DNA of 24,785 nucleotides from NCBI RefSeq assembly GCF_022376445.1, contig NW_025955492.1:1-24785 (forward strand). The letters run 5' to 3'. Position numbers and translations under genes: made by a program. Below the pieces are notes generated by a model. It saw only the letters and a list, made by a program, of their open reading frames with translations, was not told where the DNA came from and did not search any database. This document shows, in pieces, positions 1-8,777 of the stretch; within the stretch, counting starts at the first letter, position 1; each line of letters begins with the position of its first letter. The stretch is from Fomitopsis serialis (lineage: Eukaryota > Basidiomycota > Agaricomycetes > Polyporales > Fomitopsidaceae).

Positions 1-620
1 TCTGGACGTGTTGACAAGTAGGAAAACCGCGCATACAGTCATCGAGAGGTTTACAGCTTGAATCTCGGATCCCACCGGTCCTATGGCGTTGCGTGCGCCC
101 AATGCACTACCACAGTGTCAGTCGATGTCAAGAGTGGTCACATACACAGATGCTTCACGCACCGCCACCCTTGGTCAGCTGTACACGACAGCCTCAAAGC
201 ATTGCACTTATTTTCCATAACTTCGTTGCGCGACGTGCATCAGAGAGCATCGCAAGGTTGTCACTAGAAGATGGTAGGTATAGTACTAGTAGAAGCAGCT
301 CAAGTCAGAGTCGACCTTGCGATTCAAAATGGATCTCGGCGCTTGTTTGCCTATTTCTGTTATCAACAGCTCAACTGACAAGGACTGCCTCGCACACCCC
401 GGGCCCAACACAGGCGCAACGTTCTTCAATTAAGGGCGAATGAGTTGATACAAGTGCTATGCAAACATGTTCAAATAATGATACACTAGGCAGCGACGAC
501 CAGGCGACTACGACGACGTCGACGGATAGTCGTCCGAAGGATCGATCATATGCTTCTACCAGTACGCTCAACACCCACCGCGGTACAGACCCGGACCATC
601 ACAGGCACCAGCACCGGCAT
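1..620. other. Intergenic region downstream of formate dehydrogenase
   Basis: I see no supportable gene here. Short open frames exist on both strands (for example 93-443 plus and 371-574 minus), but they lack splice structure, recognisable motifs or any resemblance to the array genes. The last part should hold the 3' untranslated region of the minus-strand formate dehydrogenase that ends at 621. Confidence 0.6.
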
Positions 621-2291
621 CTACTTCGCGCCGTACGCCTTGCTGAAGATCTTCCCGTCCTTGACGATCGTGTCCTCCGGCCTCTGCGCCTTGCTCTTGA
701 AGTAGTTCTCCAAGATCTGCTTCGTGCCCGCGGCGTAGCGCGCCTGCGCGTCGAGCGTCGTGCCCGAGTAGTGCGGCGTCATGCCGTTGCCGCCCCCGAG
801 CGGGTTCTCATCTGCCGCCACGGGTGGTCCTTCGGCGCCGGCTGCACGTTCCACACGTCGCCCGCGTACCCGGCGAGCTGCCCGCTCTTGAGCGCGGCCG
901 CCACCGCGTCGGCGTCGCAGATCGCGCCACGCGCGGTGTTGACGAGGTATGCGCCCTACGGAGGGATGGGTCAGAAAACTCGAATGTATGCGTGTCACTT
1001 GTAACCGCACCTTTTGAAGTGCTTGAGCAGGTCAGCGTTCACCAGGCCACGCGTGCCCTCGTGGAGGGGGGCGTTGACGGTGACGACGTCACACTGCGAG
1101 ACCATGTCCTTGAGGTCCGCGACCCGGCGCGCGCGCACCTTCTTCTCCGCCTCCGCCGGGAGACTCGCGAAGTCGTAGTACAGGTGCTCCTTGGTGTCGA
1201 ACGGCACGAGACGCTCGAGTACGCGGTAGCCAATGCGGCCTGCGCCGATCGTGCCGACGACCTTGCCCTCGAGGTCGAACGCGGCGCGCGCGATGTCGGA
1301 CACCTGCCAGTCGCCGCGCTCGATCATCTCGTGCGCGGGCACGAAGTTGCGCACGAGGAGCAGGATGTCCATGACGACGTGCTCCGCGACCGAAGTCACG
1401 TTGGAACCCGTCACCTCGAGAACGTCGATGTTCTTCTCGGAGGCGGCGATGAGGTCGACATGGTCGGAACCGACGCCGGCGGTTACACATAGTTTGAGGT
1501 TCTTCGCCTAAAAAGGTATGGATACCGTGTCAGCGTAGGTTCACGACATGAGAGGTAGGATGAGTTCTCAAAGAGAACGTCGTTGATATGAGGAGCGCAG
1601 ATCCTGCCCGAATGGGTAACTCAGGATTGCGAACGCCCCAGCATTGCGGGGAGCCGCCGGGGCATCGCGCGCAAACGCCGCATCGCTATCTTAACGAGTC
1701 ATGCCGGAGGCGGGGCGCCCGCAGCGACGATGAACTCGACAGAAGGGGACGAAGTAAACGCGGCATAATGTCGGCAGAAGCAGTACTGACCGTGTTCAGG
1801 AGGTCACGGGTAAGGTATCCGGGATGGAAGGGGTGGTGATCACGACTTCAGCCTGTAGACAGACTGCAGATCAGCGAGTCGGATCAGGCAGGGTGATGTG
1901 GGGTATACTCGCATCGACGATGTGCTTAGCGAGGTCGCTGTTGGGGCCCTCTTTGCTGTCGGAAACCTACGGAGAGTAGAACTGAGGAGAGGCGAGTATC
2001 CACGGGTACCAAGAGAAACGCACAACGTATTCGTGACCCTGCGACTCGAGCCACTCACGGATACCGAGCTGGTTCTCGACGGTACCAAGGAGGCGAGGTT
2101 CCTGCTTAGCAGCGTCGCCGCCGCGGTAGAAGATGGCGACAATCTTGAGAGCGCGTCAGCTGCGTAGACGCGCAATCAGGACACGGCACATCTCACCTTC
2201 ATGCCCCGACTCCATGGCTGTTGCGGCGTCGCGAAAGAGCGGGCCAAAGGGCGGGAGGACGCGAGGGAGCGGTGGCGAGTCTGCTGAACAT
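621..2291 (-). CDS. FDH: NAD-dependent formate dehydrogenase, probably mitochondrial, with several apparent single-base frameshifts
   Basis: The enzyme oxidises formate to CO2 and reduces NAD. Exons read on the minus strand are 2291-2197, 2159-2024, 1966-1913, 1852-1791, 1507-1011 and 955-621. Family hallmarks are visible: [10 protein letters not shown] and [20 protein letters not shown] near the N-terminus, [21 protein letters not shown] with the formate-site Asn, the NAD fold [16 protein letters not shown] followed by YYD (Asp, expected for NAD preference), [11 protein letters not shown], and [11 protein letters not shown] with the catalytic His. The proposed start gives MFSRLAT, and an ARSFATP stretch follows in another frame, a typical mitochondrial presequence. 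The open frame breaks near 2268-2274, 1828-1829, 1011-1015 and 806-808; each break is repaired by one extra base. The exon 1/exon 2 junction is also out of frame. The intron at 1853-1912 fits the family best as GC-AG, and the intron at 1508-1790 is unusually long (283 nt). Function is firm. Whether this is a pseudogene or an error-laden assembly of an active gene is open. Confidence 0.9.
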
Positions 2292-2380
2292 GGTGAGGAC
2301 GAGATGCTAAGTGCTTGGATGGAGAGAAGGATGCGGAGGTGGGAGGGTGTTGGGATAGAGACGCTCCACGGCGCGGCGCA

Positions 2381-2387
2381 TTTTATA
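2381..2387 (-). promoter_or_regulatory. TATA box of formate dehydrogenase
   Basis: The minus strand reads TATAAAA here, about 90 nt upstream of the proposed ATG at 2291. The spacing fits a transcription start about 30 nt downstream and a short 5' leader. This is inference from a single motif; no transcript evidence is available. Confidence 0.5.
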
Positions 2388-3569
2388 CGGAGAGGCATTC
2401 GGAAGGCTTTCTGGAGTGCCAGGATTAGGACGGGCAGCATCGAGGCTGGACGACATGACCTCACGCGCCATCCCCGGCTTCTTCCTGCCGTCCTCCATTG
2501 CATCACGCCTGACGCGGTCTCGTGACGGCGCCCCCAGCGTCTCCTTCCCTTTCCTGGCCACCCGGTTCGACGCGAGACACCCCCACGGCCCGCAGACGCC
2601 CACCCTCGGCGGAAACGTGCGGCGGGCGAGCCAACTGCGAGCCTCCCACCGCCTGGAGCAACACTCTGCCCGAATCTAACCACATCGGTGAGGACCGTGT
2701 CGCCTGCGCGTCGGGAACAGTTCCAGAGGACGAATTCATGCGACATCGGCGCATGCAGACGGGCATGCCAGGGCTACATGTATCGCAGATGCGCGGTAAT
2801 GCCCGGACAGAACGCGAAATACTTGACGGAGACAGTTTGTGTGAGAGTAGGAGAACCCTCGGGTGGACGATGTGGTGCCCTGCAGGCACTGCAAAGGAAG
2901 CCGGCCAATCTGGAGTTGGGGCCAACATTGTCCTGGATTTCCGTTCGAGGCCGATGTCGCCAGTAGCTGGCATCATCGCAGATCTAGAGCCGGATACATG
3001 TCGACATCAAGTCGACATACAATGGTTCCCCGGACAGATGCGGCTAAGTTGCGAGCATTGACCTAGGCATGCGCATTCGTACGTATTATGTTGACTTCTG
3101 CCTGAGACAACGTGTACACAAACGAACTGTGCCGAGCGGGAACACCTACCACGCTCAGAATTCGATTTGCATCCACCGTTGACTTCTGTGAAGTAGTCTC
3201 AGAGTCGCGAAATCCGCTCGACCATATTTCCACAACAAGACGTCGAACGGAGGGGCGTTCAAACGCCCAGTACGTGTTGTCGGGGGTGCTTAATACTAAA
3301 GACCGTGTTGGTAGGCAGTACGATGCAGATGATTTGATAGTTGTATGGCAGTCGTGCCAGCAGCGCTCAAACCGGGCTCCGAGCTCACTAGAGTTTCGGT
3401 GAAGCATCGACACTAAGTAAGTTAAGCTGACTCGCGGACGACGAGCAACGCACCTCCCATGGTTGCTCAATCAGTTCGAGTAATGCAGGATTGTGACCAT
3501 TGCACGGCATTGCGGGCGACATGCACAGCGTCGTTTGTGCGAAGCGTCCAAGAAACGGCAAGGAAATGC
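2388..3569. other. Intergenic region between formate dehydrogenase and the array
   Basis: I find no supportable gene. The overlapping frames at 2416-3066 and 3063-3470 on both strands share no motifs with anything I recognise and have no convincing exon chain. The part nearest 2400 is the upstream region of the minus-strand formate dehydrogenase gene. Confidence 0.5.
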
Positions 3570-3660
3570 AAGAAGGGTCTGAGCAGAGCTCGCGAGGGCA
3601 CGCAGTACTGAGACGGACATCGTATTAGTAGTGGTGCCGCATGGGCCGAGTCATTGGCAG
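3570..3660 (+). repeat. Dispersed non-coding repeat, copy 1
   Basis: This stretch resembles 8551-8640. Both contain the series CTGAGC, GCTCGCGA, a GCACGCAG or GTACGCAG element, GACGGACATCGTA or GATGGGCATCGTA, then a G-rich GGGCC with TCATTGG or CACTGAGG. Copy 1 lies about 150 nt upstream of the first array gene's leader, so the repeat may be part of the duplicated unit and not an independent element. Alignment was by eye. Confidence 0.6.
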
Positions 3661-3810
3661 TATGCTGGGATAAGTCCTAGAGTCGTGCACTTGCACGCCC
3701 TTTTTGAACATCAGTAAACATATTAAATTGTACTGCGGGTTCCCGATCGTCGTCACAGCCGCCGATACGAGCCTATGGTAGAATCAGCCTGAGCCTGAGC
3801 CACCGGTGCT
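3661..3810. other. Upstream region of array gene 1
   Basis: No coding sequence is seen. A short tandem tract, CCTGAG repeated nearly three times, lies at about 3787-3801, just before the inverted repeat that starts at 3811. Confidence 0.4.
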
Positions 3811-3840
3811 TAGACGCCGACTGCACGGGCCAGGCGCCTA
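3811..3840 (+). promoter_or_regulatory. Inverted repeat upstream of array gene 1
   Basis: TAGACGCC at 3811-3818 is followed after 14 nt by GGCGCCTA at 3833-3840, an inverted pair with one mismatch. It lies about 175 nt upstream of the ATG at 3987. The same arms, perfectly matched, occur at 13563-13588 upstream of the 13729 gene, and looser versions precede the other copies. It is followed by a pyrimidine-rich stretch that resembles a fungal core promoter or 5' leader. A protein-binding role is inference. Confidence 0.5.
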
Positions 3841-3986
3841 TTCTTGCCTTTGTCTCTCCGTCGTCTCTTCCATCCGCCACTTACTCTTGTCACTCACCAC
3901 CAGTCGACACCGACTGGATACGACAACGTTAGAGGCAACGCACATCCGATCGATATCATCACGTACCTCTTGCTCCGATCGCAACG

Positions 3987-4946
3987 ATGTTCTCGATGCG
4001 ACTCTTCCAAGCCGACCATCCCAACGGCACGTCGATGGTAGACGTAATCAGAGAAATGTCGAGGAAACCCAAGCCTCGCTATCTCGAATGCATACCAGCT
4101 ACCTTCGCGCAGCCGACGCCTTGCCATACTCAACTCGAGGAGCGGGCAAAGTTCGCGGCGATCCTTGATGGTGAATGGGACGCGTACGACGGTGGCGTGC
4201 GGGCTGCAAACACAGAAGATAAAGCGGTCAACCAAGGCCATGCGGTAAGAGGACATTAGCAAACTGCTTTATGATCTGTGCTTACCTGATGATTGTATGC
4301 AAAGGAGGTCGTCTACACGACATGGCCTCCAGTTTTATCGATCCAAGATGTTCAACGTTCGGCGGAGCCGCTGAACTCGCAGTACTGGTCCACTGTGTCG
4401 GTAGGTACCATGGCTATCACTGGTTGCTGCACGTTGGTGACTTTGAGTGCTTAGGCGTTTGACAATGTGGAGGCAGCACGTACGATGGGGCTGGCAAATG
4501 TCCAGACAACTACCGCACAAGGTGGCGGGGCCACTCAGCTGGGGCAGTGGCACTCGAACCAGCGCAAGCGCGCCTTCCACGCGTTTGAAAAACTCGCAAC
4601 CGCGCGTCTGTTGGCGCAGGAGACAGGAGAAGGGGATCTACTCCTTCGGGACATCATGGATTTTACACTCGCCGCCGCAGCTCAAGATGCCGAGCTAGAG
4701 TTTGCGATGTCGGATGCCAAGCCCACGGACAGCGCAAACATCGCGCCCCCTGTGCAGATGCCTGCATCTGATCGTGCCACAACGCCCTGGGAGGAATGGG
4801 CACCACAGGCGACCTCCACCCCGCGTCTGAGCCCAGCATCCTCGGGAACATTGCTCAGCCCTGAGGAAGACTGGGTGGCGCTATCAACATTGACACCTCG
4901 TCCAAGCTGTTCATACGGCCAGCAGAAGGGGGGAGTGATGGAGTAG
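3987..4946 (+). CDS. Array gene 1: orphan-family protein, intact
   Basis: I do not recognise this family. Exons 3987-4244, 4305-4400 and 4455-4946, with introns of 60 and 54 nt, all phase 0, give about 281 residues. The start at 3987 is chosen because the other copies begin at the same point with MF and a basic/aromatic stretch. Exon 1 carries the signature RYLEC-IPATFAQPTP and FAAILDGEW. Exon 2 holds VVYTTWPPVLS. Exon 3 has a basic, probably helical block (RKRAFHAFEKLATARLLAQE, then LLLRDIMDFTLAAAAQDAE), followed by a Ser/Pro/Thr-rich tail with two TPR-x-S motifs. No signal peptide or membrane segment is seen, so a soluble intracellular protein is likely. It heads the array and has no frame breaks. 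Confidence 0.8.
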
Positions 4947-5334
4947 GAGGTACGCCGTTGTGATGTCGATTTGTAGAAATGAAATGCTGACGACCCGTGT
5001 GCAGTTGACCGCAGATGTGGAATTCGCGGAGGAAAGTGGACGTGCGATGGAGTACGTTGTTGACGGTGGTAACGTCGCTGTTGTCTGTGTATACGTGCGT
5101 GCGATCGGTTGTATTCGATAAGGCATTGTGTAGGGGCGAACTTGGACCTGTACGTGCAGAGAATGGGTGTCGGAAGTAGGGAAACGCTGTAAAGAATCGG
5201 ACCGTCGTCTTGTACTGTTTATGAAAATCCCTTGGACTCGTCCTGCATCGTTTGGACTGGACGTATGGCACAGAATGTCATTTGCACTGGTCGTCCACCT
5301 CGGCATGGCGTAGCGCAGCTCTCGTCACTGACAT
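4947..5334 (+). other. 3' flank of gene 1 and upstream region of gene 2
   Basis: No separate gene is supported. A GCAGTTGACCGCAG-like element at about 5003-5017 recurs near 16108-16122 after the 14894 gene, so the 3' flanks are also related by descent. The antisense frames at 4855-5306 show no motifs. Confidence 0.45.
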
Positions 5335-5366
5335 GTAGACGCTGGCCACATAAAGGCGCCCGACCT
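5335..5366 (+). promoter_or_regulatory. Leader element of array gene 2, related to the inverted repeat
   Basis: TAGACGCT followed by AAAGGCGCCC matches the array-wide leader signature but is a less perfect inverted repeat than at 3811 or 13563. It lies about 210 nt upstream of the ATG at 5545 and, like the others, leads into a pyrimidine-rich TGTCTCTTGCC stretch. Confidence 0.35.
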
Positions 5367-5544
5367 GAGCGCGTACTTGTCTCTTGCCTTTCATCTTGAA
5401 TCGCTCATCGTCGAAGATCTTCCCCGACTGAAGGAATTCAGCAGCACCTATCACCTCACGTTCGATAAACACACGTGTAAGTTCTCGTGGATCACATACC
5501 TGTGCGCTCGACACGAGACTGAAGTCGCTGTTCCAGTCTTTGCG

Positions 5545-6711
5545 ATGTTCTCGTTTCGACTGTTCCTCGCAGACACCCCCTACGCCTCCGCAGTTGACAT
5601 AGTCAGAGAGATGACAAGGAAGCCGAAGCGTTACTTGGACTGTAGACCATTGGTCTTCGCGCAGCCGACGCCCGAGTACACAGAAGGAACGAGATTTGCG
5701 GCGATCCTGGAGAACGACTGGGAGTTGCACGAAGGTCGGGTCCAGCTTGCGAAAACAAACCCAAAAACGGTCAGCGGAGGCCATCAGGTGAGTGAAGGGC
5801 AACGTTGGACCGTTGATGAGTTTGTGCTCACCTGCAATGTGAAGGCGAGTGGCGTCGTCTACACGACATGGCCGCCAGTGCTGTCGGCGCCACAGGGACA
5901 GACCTCGCAGGGTTTGGCCCAAAATGCGTACCAGAATTCAGCAGGCGTACGTGATCGGGACCTGCTGCCTACTGTGTCAAGCTGAACTTCTGATCTTGCA
6001 CAGATCGCGGATACCTATAGCGGGGAATATCTTGAATACGGCCATCCGCTATTCGAACAAACACATGGCGCCTCCTACGGAACGCAAGAAGTCCGCCCGG
6101 ATGTATACCGCGACGAAGAGAGGCGATACGCATTCAATAGAGTGCGCAACCTGGTCGCCGCGCGCGTACGCGCAAATGAAGTCGAGGATCGTTTCCTCAG
6201 GGAGACGATGAATCTTGTTCTGGCGGCCGCAGAGCTAGACGCATCCGCAGAGAGGGGCTCCAACGTGCGCGGCATGCCTGTCCAGCCGGAGGGTACAATC
6301 CTACGTGCGCATATAGGCCAACCCGCTCCAGTCTTGAGTTTGGTCGGCAGCTCGACGTCACGCGCGACGTCCAATTCGCACCCGAGCCCCGCATCACCGT
6401 CGACGCTCAGTCCAACGTCAGAATGGGAGCCGTTGGCTACGTCGACCCCGCGTCCTGAACACCTTTGTGGCAGCGATGGGGCTGGATATCAGGCGGCGAA
6501 AGCTCAAGTGAGAGTGCATGTTTTGCCTGTATTGTCGGAAGCTGACGACTGCATCCCGAGAAGTCCAACAATTGACGGACAGGCCTACCGAGCTTGGGAT
6601 ACAGCAGCTGAGTTAATCCGAATTGAAGGATGGGGACTGCCGAGGGGAGAGCCGCATGGAGATTCGAAACAAGTTGGCCACGGAAAATGCAGGTCGAAAG
6701 TGTACACGTAG
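5545..6711 (+). CDS. Array gene 2: orphan-family protein, intact
   Basis: Unrecognised family, paralogue of the 3987 gene. Exons 5545-5787, 5845-5946 and 6004-6711, with 57 nt phase 0 introns, give about 350 residues. An upstream in-frame ATG exists at 5377, but 5545 matches the MF start of the other copies. Exon 1 has the block RYLDCRPLVFAQPTP and FAAILENDWELHEG. Exon 2 has VVYTTWPPVLSAP. Exon 3 has RRYAFNRVRNLVAARVRANE, FLRETMNLVLAAAELDA and the tail SPASPSTLSPTSEWEPLATS. After TPRPEHLCG the frame continues for about 80 residues; a GTGAGA donor at 6508 suggests a further intron that would shorten the C-terminus, at the place where the 14894 gene also has a possible intron. Confidence 0.75.
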
Positions 6712-6954
6712 ATAGGGGTTCCGCGTTTTGAGATAATGGTCTAGGCACTAAGCTTGAATCTATGTTTCTTCGAGCGTCTTCATGCCAGGCGCAGTAGGTA
6801 TGCATCAATGCAGGTGCTTCGGGCCTTGCCACTAGGGCATCCAGATCTATTGACATGGATTGAAGCCATCGCGGACGAGCGAACCCCACAACTGTCGTTC
6901 GCCGTCGACCTATCCTCCTGGCGGAGCCCAACACCAGCAGACCGCCCCTACGTG
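6712..6954 (+). other. 3' flank of array gene 2
   Basis: No gene is supported. A short open frame begins at 6754 and runs into the duplicated block at 6955, but it has no family motifs. Confidence 0.4.
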
Positions 6955-7570
6955 CATCCAGCACTAAAGGGTCCGGGGGTGGTATGCCGGCATCACGCGC
7001 CGCCACAGAGATAAGTTATGCAGCTAAGCCACAACCGCGTAAGCGCCAGTTCAACAAAGGCGGCGCTCGTCCGTGGCCTCGTTCTTGTAGTCGTCTTCCC
7101 ACTTCCTCGCTCCCGCTGCCTATTCGCTCATACCTATCAAGGCACCACATACGCGTCAACAGACCTAGAGAACCCAGATCAACAACATGCGAGACTATAG
7201 ACAGACCGTGAGTGTCTAATTAGTCGACTTACCCGGCGGCGCGATCGTTCAATTGCGATCGTCTAGCACGCGACGGTGCTCAAGAATGGCAAGACAAGCA
7301 TGCCTCCTCAAGGCTTGAGGCCCAGTCGAGGGACTCTTCGCATTGAACGAGGCGAATTGCATCCTCGATATCCTCAACGGCCACAGAACGGACTAAATAC
7401 GAGGTAGATTCGTCTTGCACGAGCACCTGGTCCCGCAATCATTAGACAGCTTTCCATACAAGATGTCAGCTATAAACACAAGTACATTCACGGGCGGGGA
7501 AGGGCATTTGGTAAGCCAGAGCACTGCATCGTTCGTGAATTGACTTGTGCTTACCTGTGGTGTGGCGTAG
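6955..7570 (+). repeat. Duplicated block A, copy 1 (partner at 16365-16953)
   Basis: The block begins with CCAGCACTAAAGGGTCCGGG and GGTGGTATGCCGGCATC, nearly identical to 16368-16402. It then shares a CGCGTAAGCGCC element (7037; CGCGTAGGCGCC at 16449), a CGTTCAATT core (7246 and 16647) and a CTTACCT splice-branch-like element before a GGCGTAG or GGCGCAG acceptor (7551-7570 and 16934-16953). Similarity is strongest over the first 150 nt and patchy later. This looks like an old segmental duplication that carried an array promoter and degenerate first exon. Confidence 0.65.
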
Positions 7571-8036
7571 GCTCAGGACGGCTTCGCATCGCGCCTACAT
7601 CGATGGAGAGGCAATTTGGCACCGCGGCCTGCTTCATGGGACAGAACCGGTTTGCAGACGAGTGCAAATGTCGGATACTCGGGCGACTGCCAGATGGTGA
7701 GTCGCTTCACCCCGACGAGTCCTTCAATCGTCTGATACCATGAAACAGGCTGTCACTGGCGGTGAGCCCGTGAATCCAAAGTCCGAGGCCGTGCTTGAAG
7801 CTGGAGAGGCGAGTGCGACATCTCTCGATAGCCAGATCTTCGCTCATTCCACGTCCACCATCCAGCACGACATCCCACTGGACGAAGAGCTCCTTCGCGT
7901 TGCTATGGACCAGGCACTGAGGGGCATAGCTTGGGCGGCGCTCGTGGAAGAGACCGCAGCGAGCTCCAAGACGACCTCGGGCCCGACGTCGCCATCCGAA
8001 TGCGATGCGGTCTGCGGGCTTAAGGCGCGTCTCTGA
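7463..8036 (+). pseudogene. Array copy 3: degenerate or truncated orphan-family gene
   Basis: A short open chain is visible: 7463-7510, 7571-7696 and 7749-8036, with 60 and 52 nt phase 0 introns, about 153 residues. The first exon ends with GEGHL, comparable to QGHQ or QGHA at the same place in intact copies. The third exon holds LLRVAMDQALRGIAWAALVEE, which aligns with the LLLRDIMDFTLAAAA block of the 3987 gene. Upstream of 7463 the expected 250 nt first exon is interrupted by stops and has lost the RYLEC and FAAILD signatures. It may be a shortened active gene or a decaying copy. Second-exon length (126 nt) and position match the 129 nt exon at 16954, its block-A partner. Confidence 0.45.
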
Positions 8037-8114
8037 GTTTTCTCCGCGAGTACTTCGTCGCAAGGCTGCGTGGAGCGGACGTGGTGGGACGGCTCGAGGC
8101 TGGCGGCGGTCGCA

Positions 8115-8147
<33 letters not shown>
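8115..8147 (+). repeat. GAGACC hexanucleotide microsatellite
   Basis: Five full tandem GAGACC units and a partial one. All frames stay open through the repeat, giving Arg-Asp or Glu-Thr runs in short shadow frames. It lies about 80 nt downstream of the stop of array copy 3 and is not part of any gene I can support. Confidence 0.9.
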
Positions 8148-8550
8148 GGGTGCACACAACGGAAGGAGGGGATGGTCCAGGAGCCGGAGATGGAGGGATC
8201 AGCATCGCGGCAACGGACGAGCCAACCCTACAAGGCTCGGGCGGGTGGGAGCTTGCTCGTTTCACGGTGCGCGAACGGGTCGATCGTCATGACCCATAGG
8301 GAGACAATTGTCTGTTGAACCGTCTACATTGTTATTTCACCACTTTTCACATTGCATAGATCATCTGCATACCATGACTCCGAACTGCACTCGAATGTTT
8401 ATTCAAGAGTCCCGATGGCGCATCGTTCGTGGATGGCCAATCAGTCCCCGGGGGTAAGTGATTCGGTGGCCAGGCTTGACGAGCGTTGGTCAGCGTCGCA
8501 AGGGCAGCGAGAGCGGTGTTCAATAACATTCCGCGCGACGAAGTAACAAC
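8148..8550. other. Gap after array copy 3
   Basis: No supportable gene. Several short frames overlap on both strands but none shows family motifs or a convincing exon chain. Confidence 0.4.
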
Positions 8551-8640
8551 ACCAAGGCCTGAGCGGGGCTCGCGAAGGTACGCAGCGTGGAGATGGGCAT
8601 CGTACAGGACAGGCATTGGGACGGGCCACTGAGGTCGCCT
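8551..8640 (+). repeat. Dispersed non-coding repeat, copy 2
   Basis: Counterpart of 3570-3660, matching in order CTGAGC, GGCTCGCGAAGG, TACGCAG, GGGCATCGTA and GGGCCACTGAGG. Here it precedes a hairpin cluster and a possible broken array copy, just as copy 1 precedes array gene 1. Confidence 0.6.
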
Positions 8641-8651
8641 GTGCCACCCCG

Positions 8652-8709
8652 AGTCGGGCCACACCCGACTGTTGATCCAGGTTGATCCAGCGGCTCAGTG
8701 GCTGAGCCG
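8652..8709. repeat. Two hairpins flanking a 10-nt tandem duplication
   Basis: AGTCGGG (8652-8658) pairs with CCCGACT (8664-8670) across a 5-nt loop. Then GTTGATCCAG occurs twice in tandem (8671-8690). Next CGGCTCAG (8691-8698) pairs with CTGAGCCG (8702-8709) across a 3-nt loop. All arms are perfect. No open frame of the array uses this stretch. Confidence 0.75.
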
Positions 8710-8731
8710 GACCGTCCCGCCACCGATGCGA

Positions 8732-8771
8732 CGCGTCACGACTGTACAGCACCTGGGCTGCGTGTCTACCA
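8732..8771 (+). repeat. Short dispersed repeat, copy 1 (partner near 18012-18053)
   Basis: ACGCGTCACGACTGTACAGC followed by ACC and, a few bases on, TCTACCAACCATC recurs at 18012-18053 with small differences in the middle. The shared length is only about 40 nt, so it may be the conserved remnant of a larger duplicated leader. Confidence 0.65.
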
Positions 8772-8777
8772 ACCATC

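Noticed and set aside
824..1492. 222-codon plus-strand open frame
   Set aside because: Antisense shadow of the formate dehydrogenase catalytic exon.
2156..2746. 196-codon minus-strand frame as an N-terminal extension of formate dehydrogenase
   Set aside because: It crosses the TATA box and has low-complexity Arg/Pro composition. The ATG at 2291 with a mitochondrial-type leader fits better.
4455..4700. Possible homeodomain in the basic third-exon block (mating-type gene idea)
   Set aside because: There is no WF-x-N-x-R recognition helix and no helix spacing of a homeodomain; paralogues vary at the positions that would need to be fixed.
8115..8147. CRISPR-like repeat
   Set aside because: A simple hexanucleotide tandem repeat without spacers, in a eukaryotic context.
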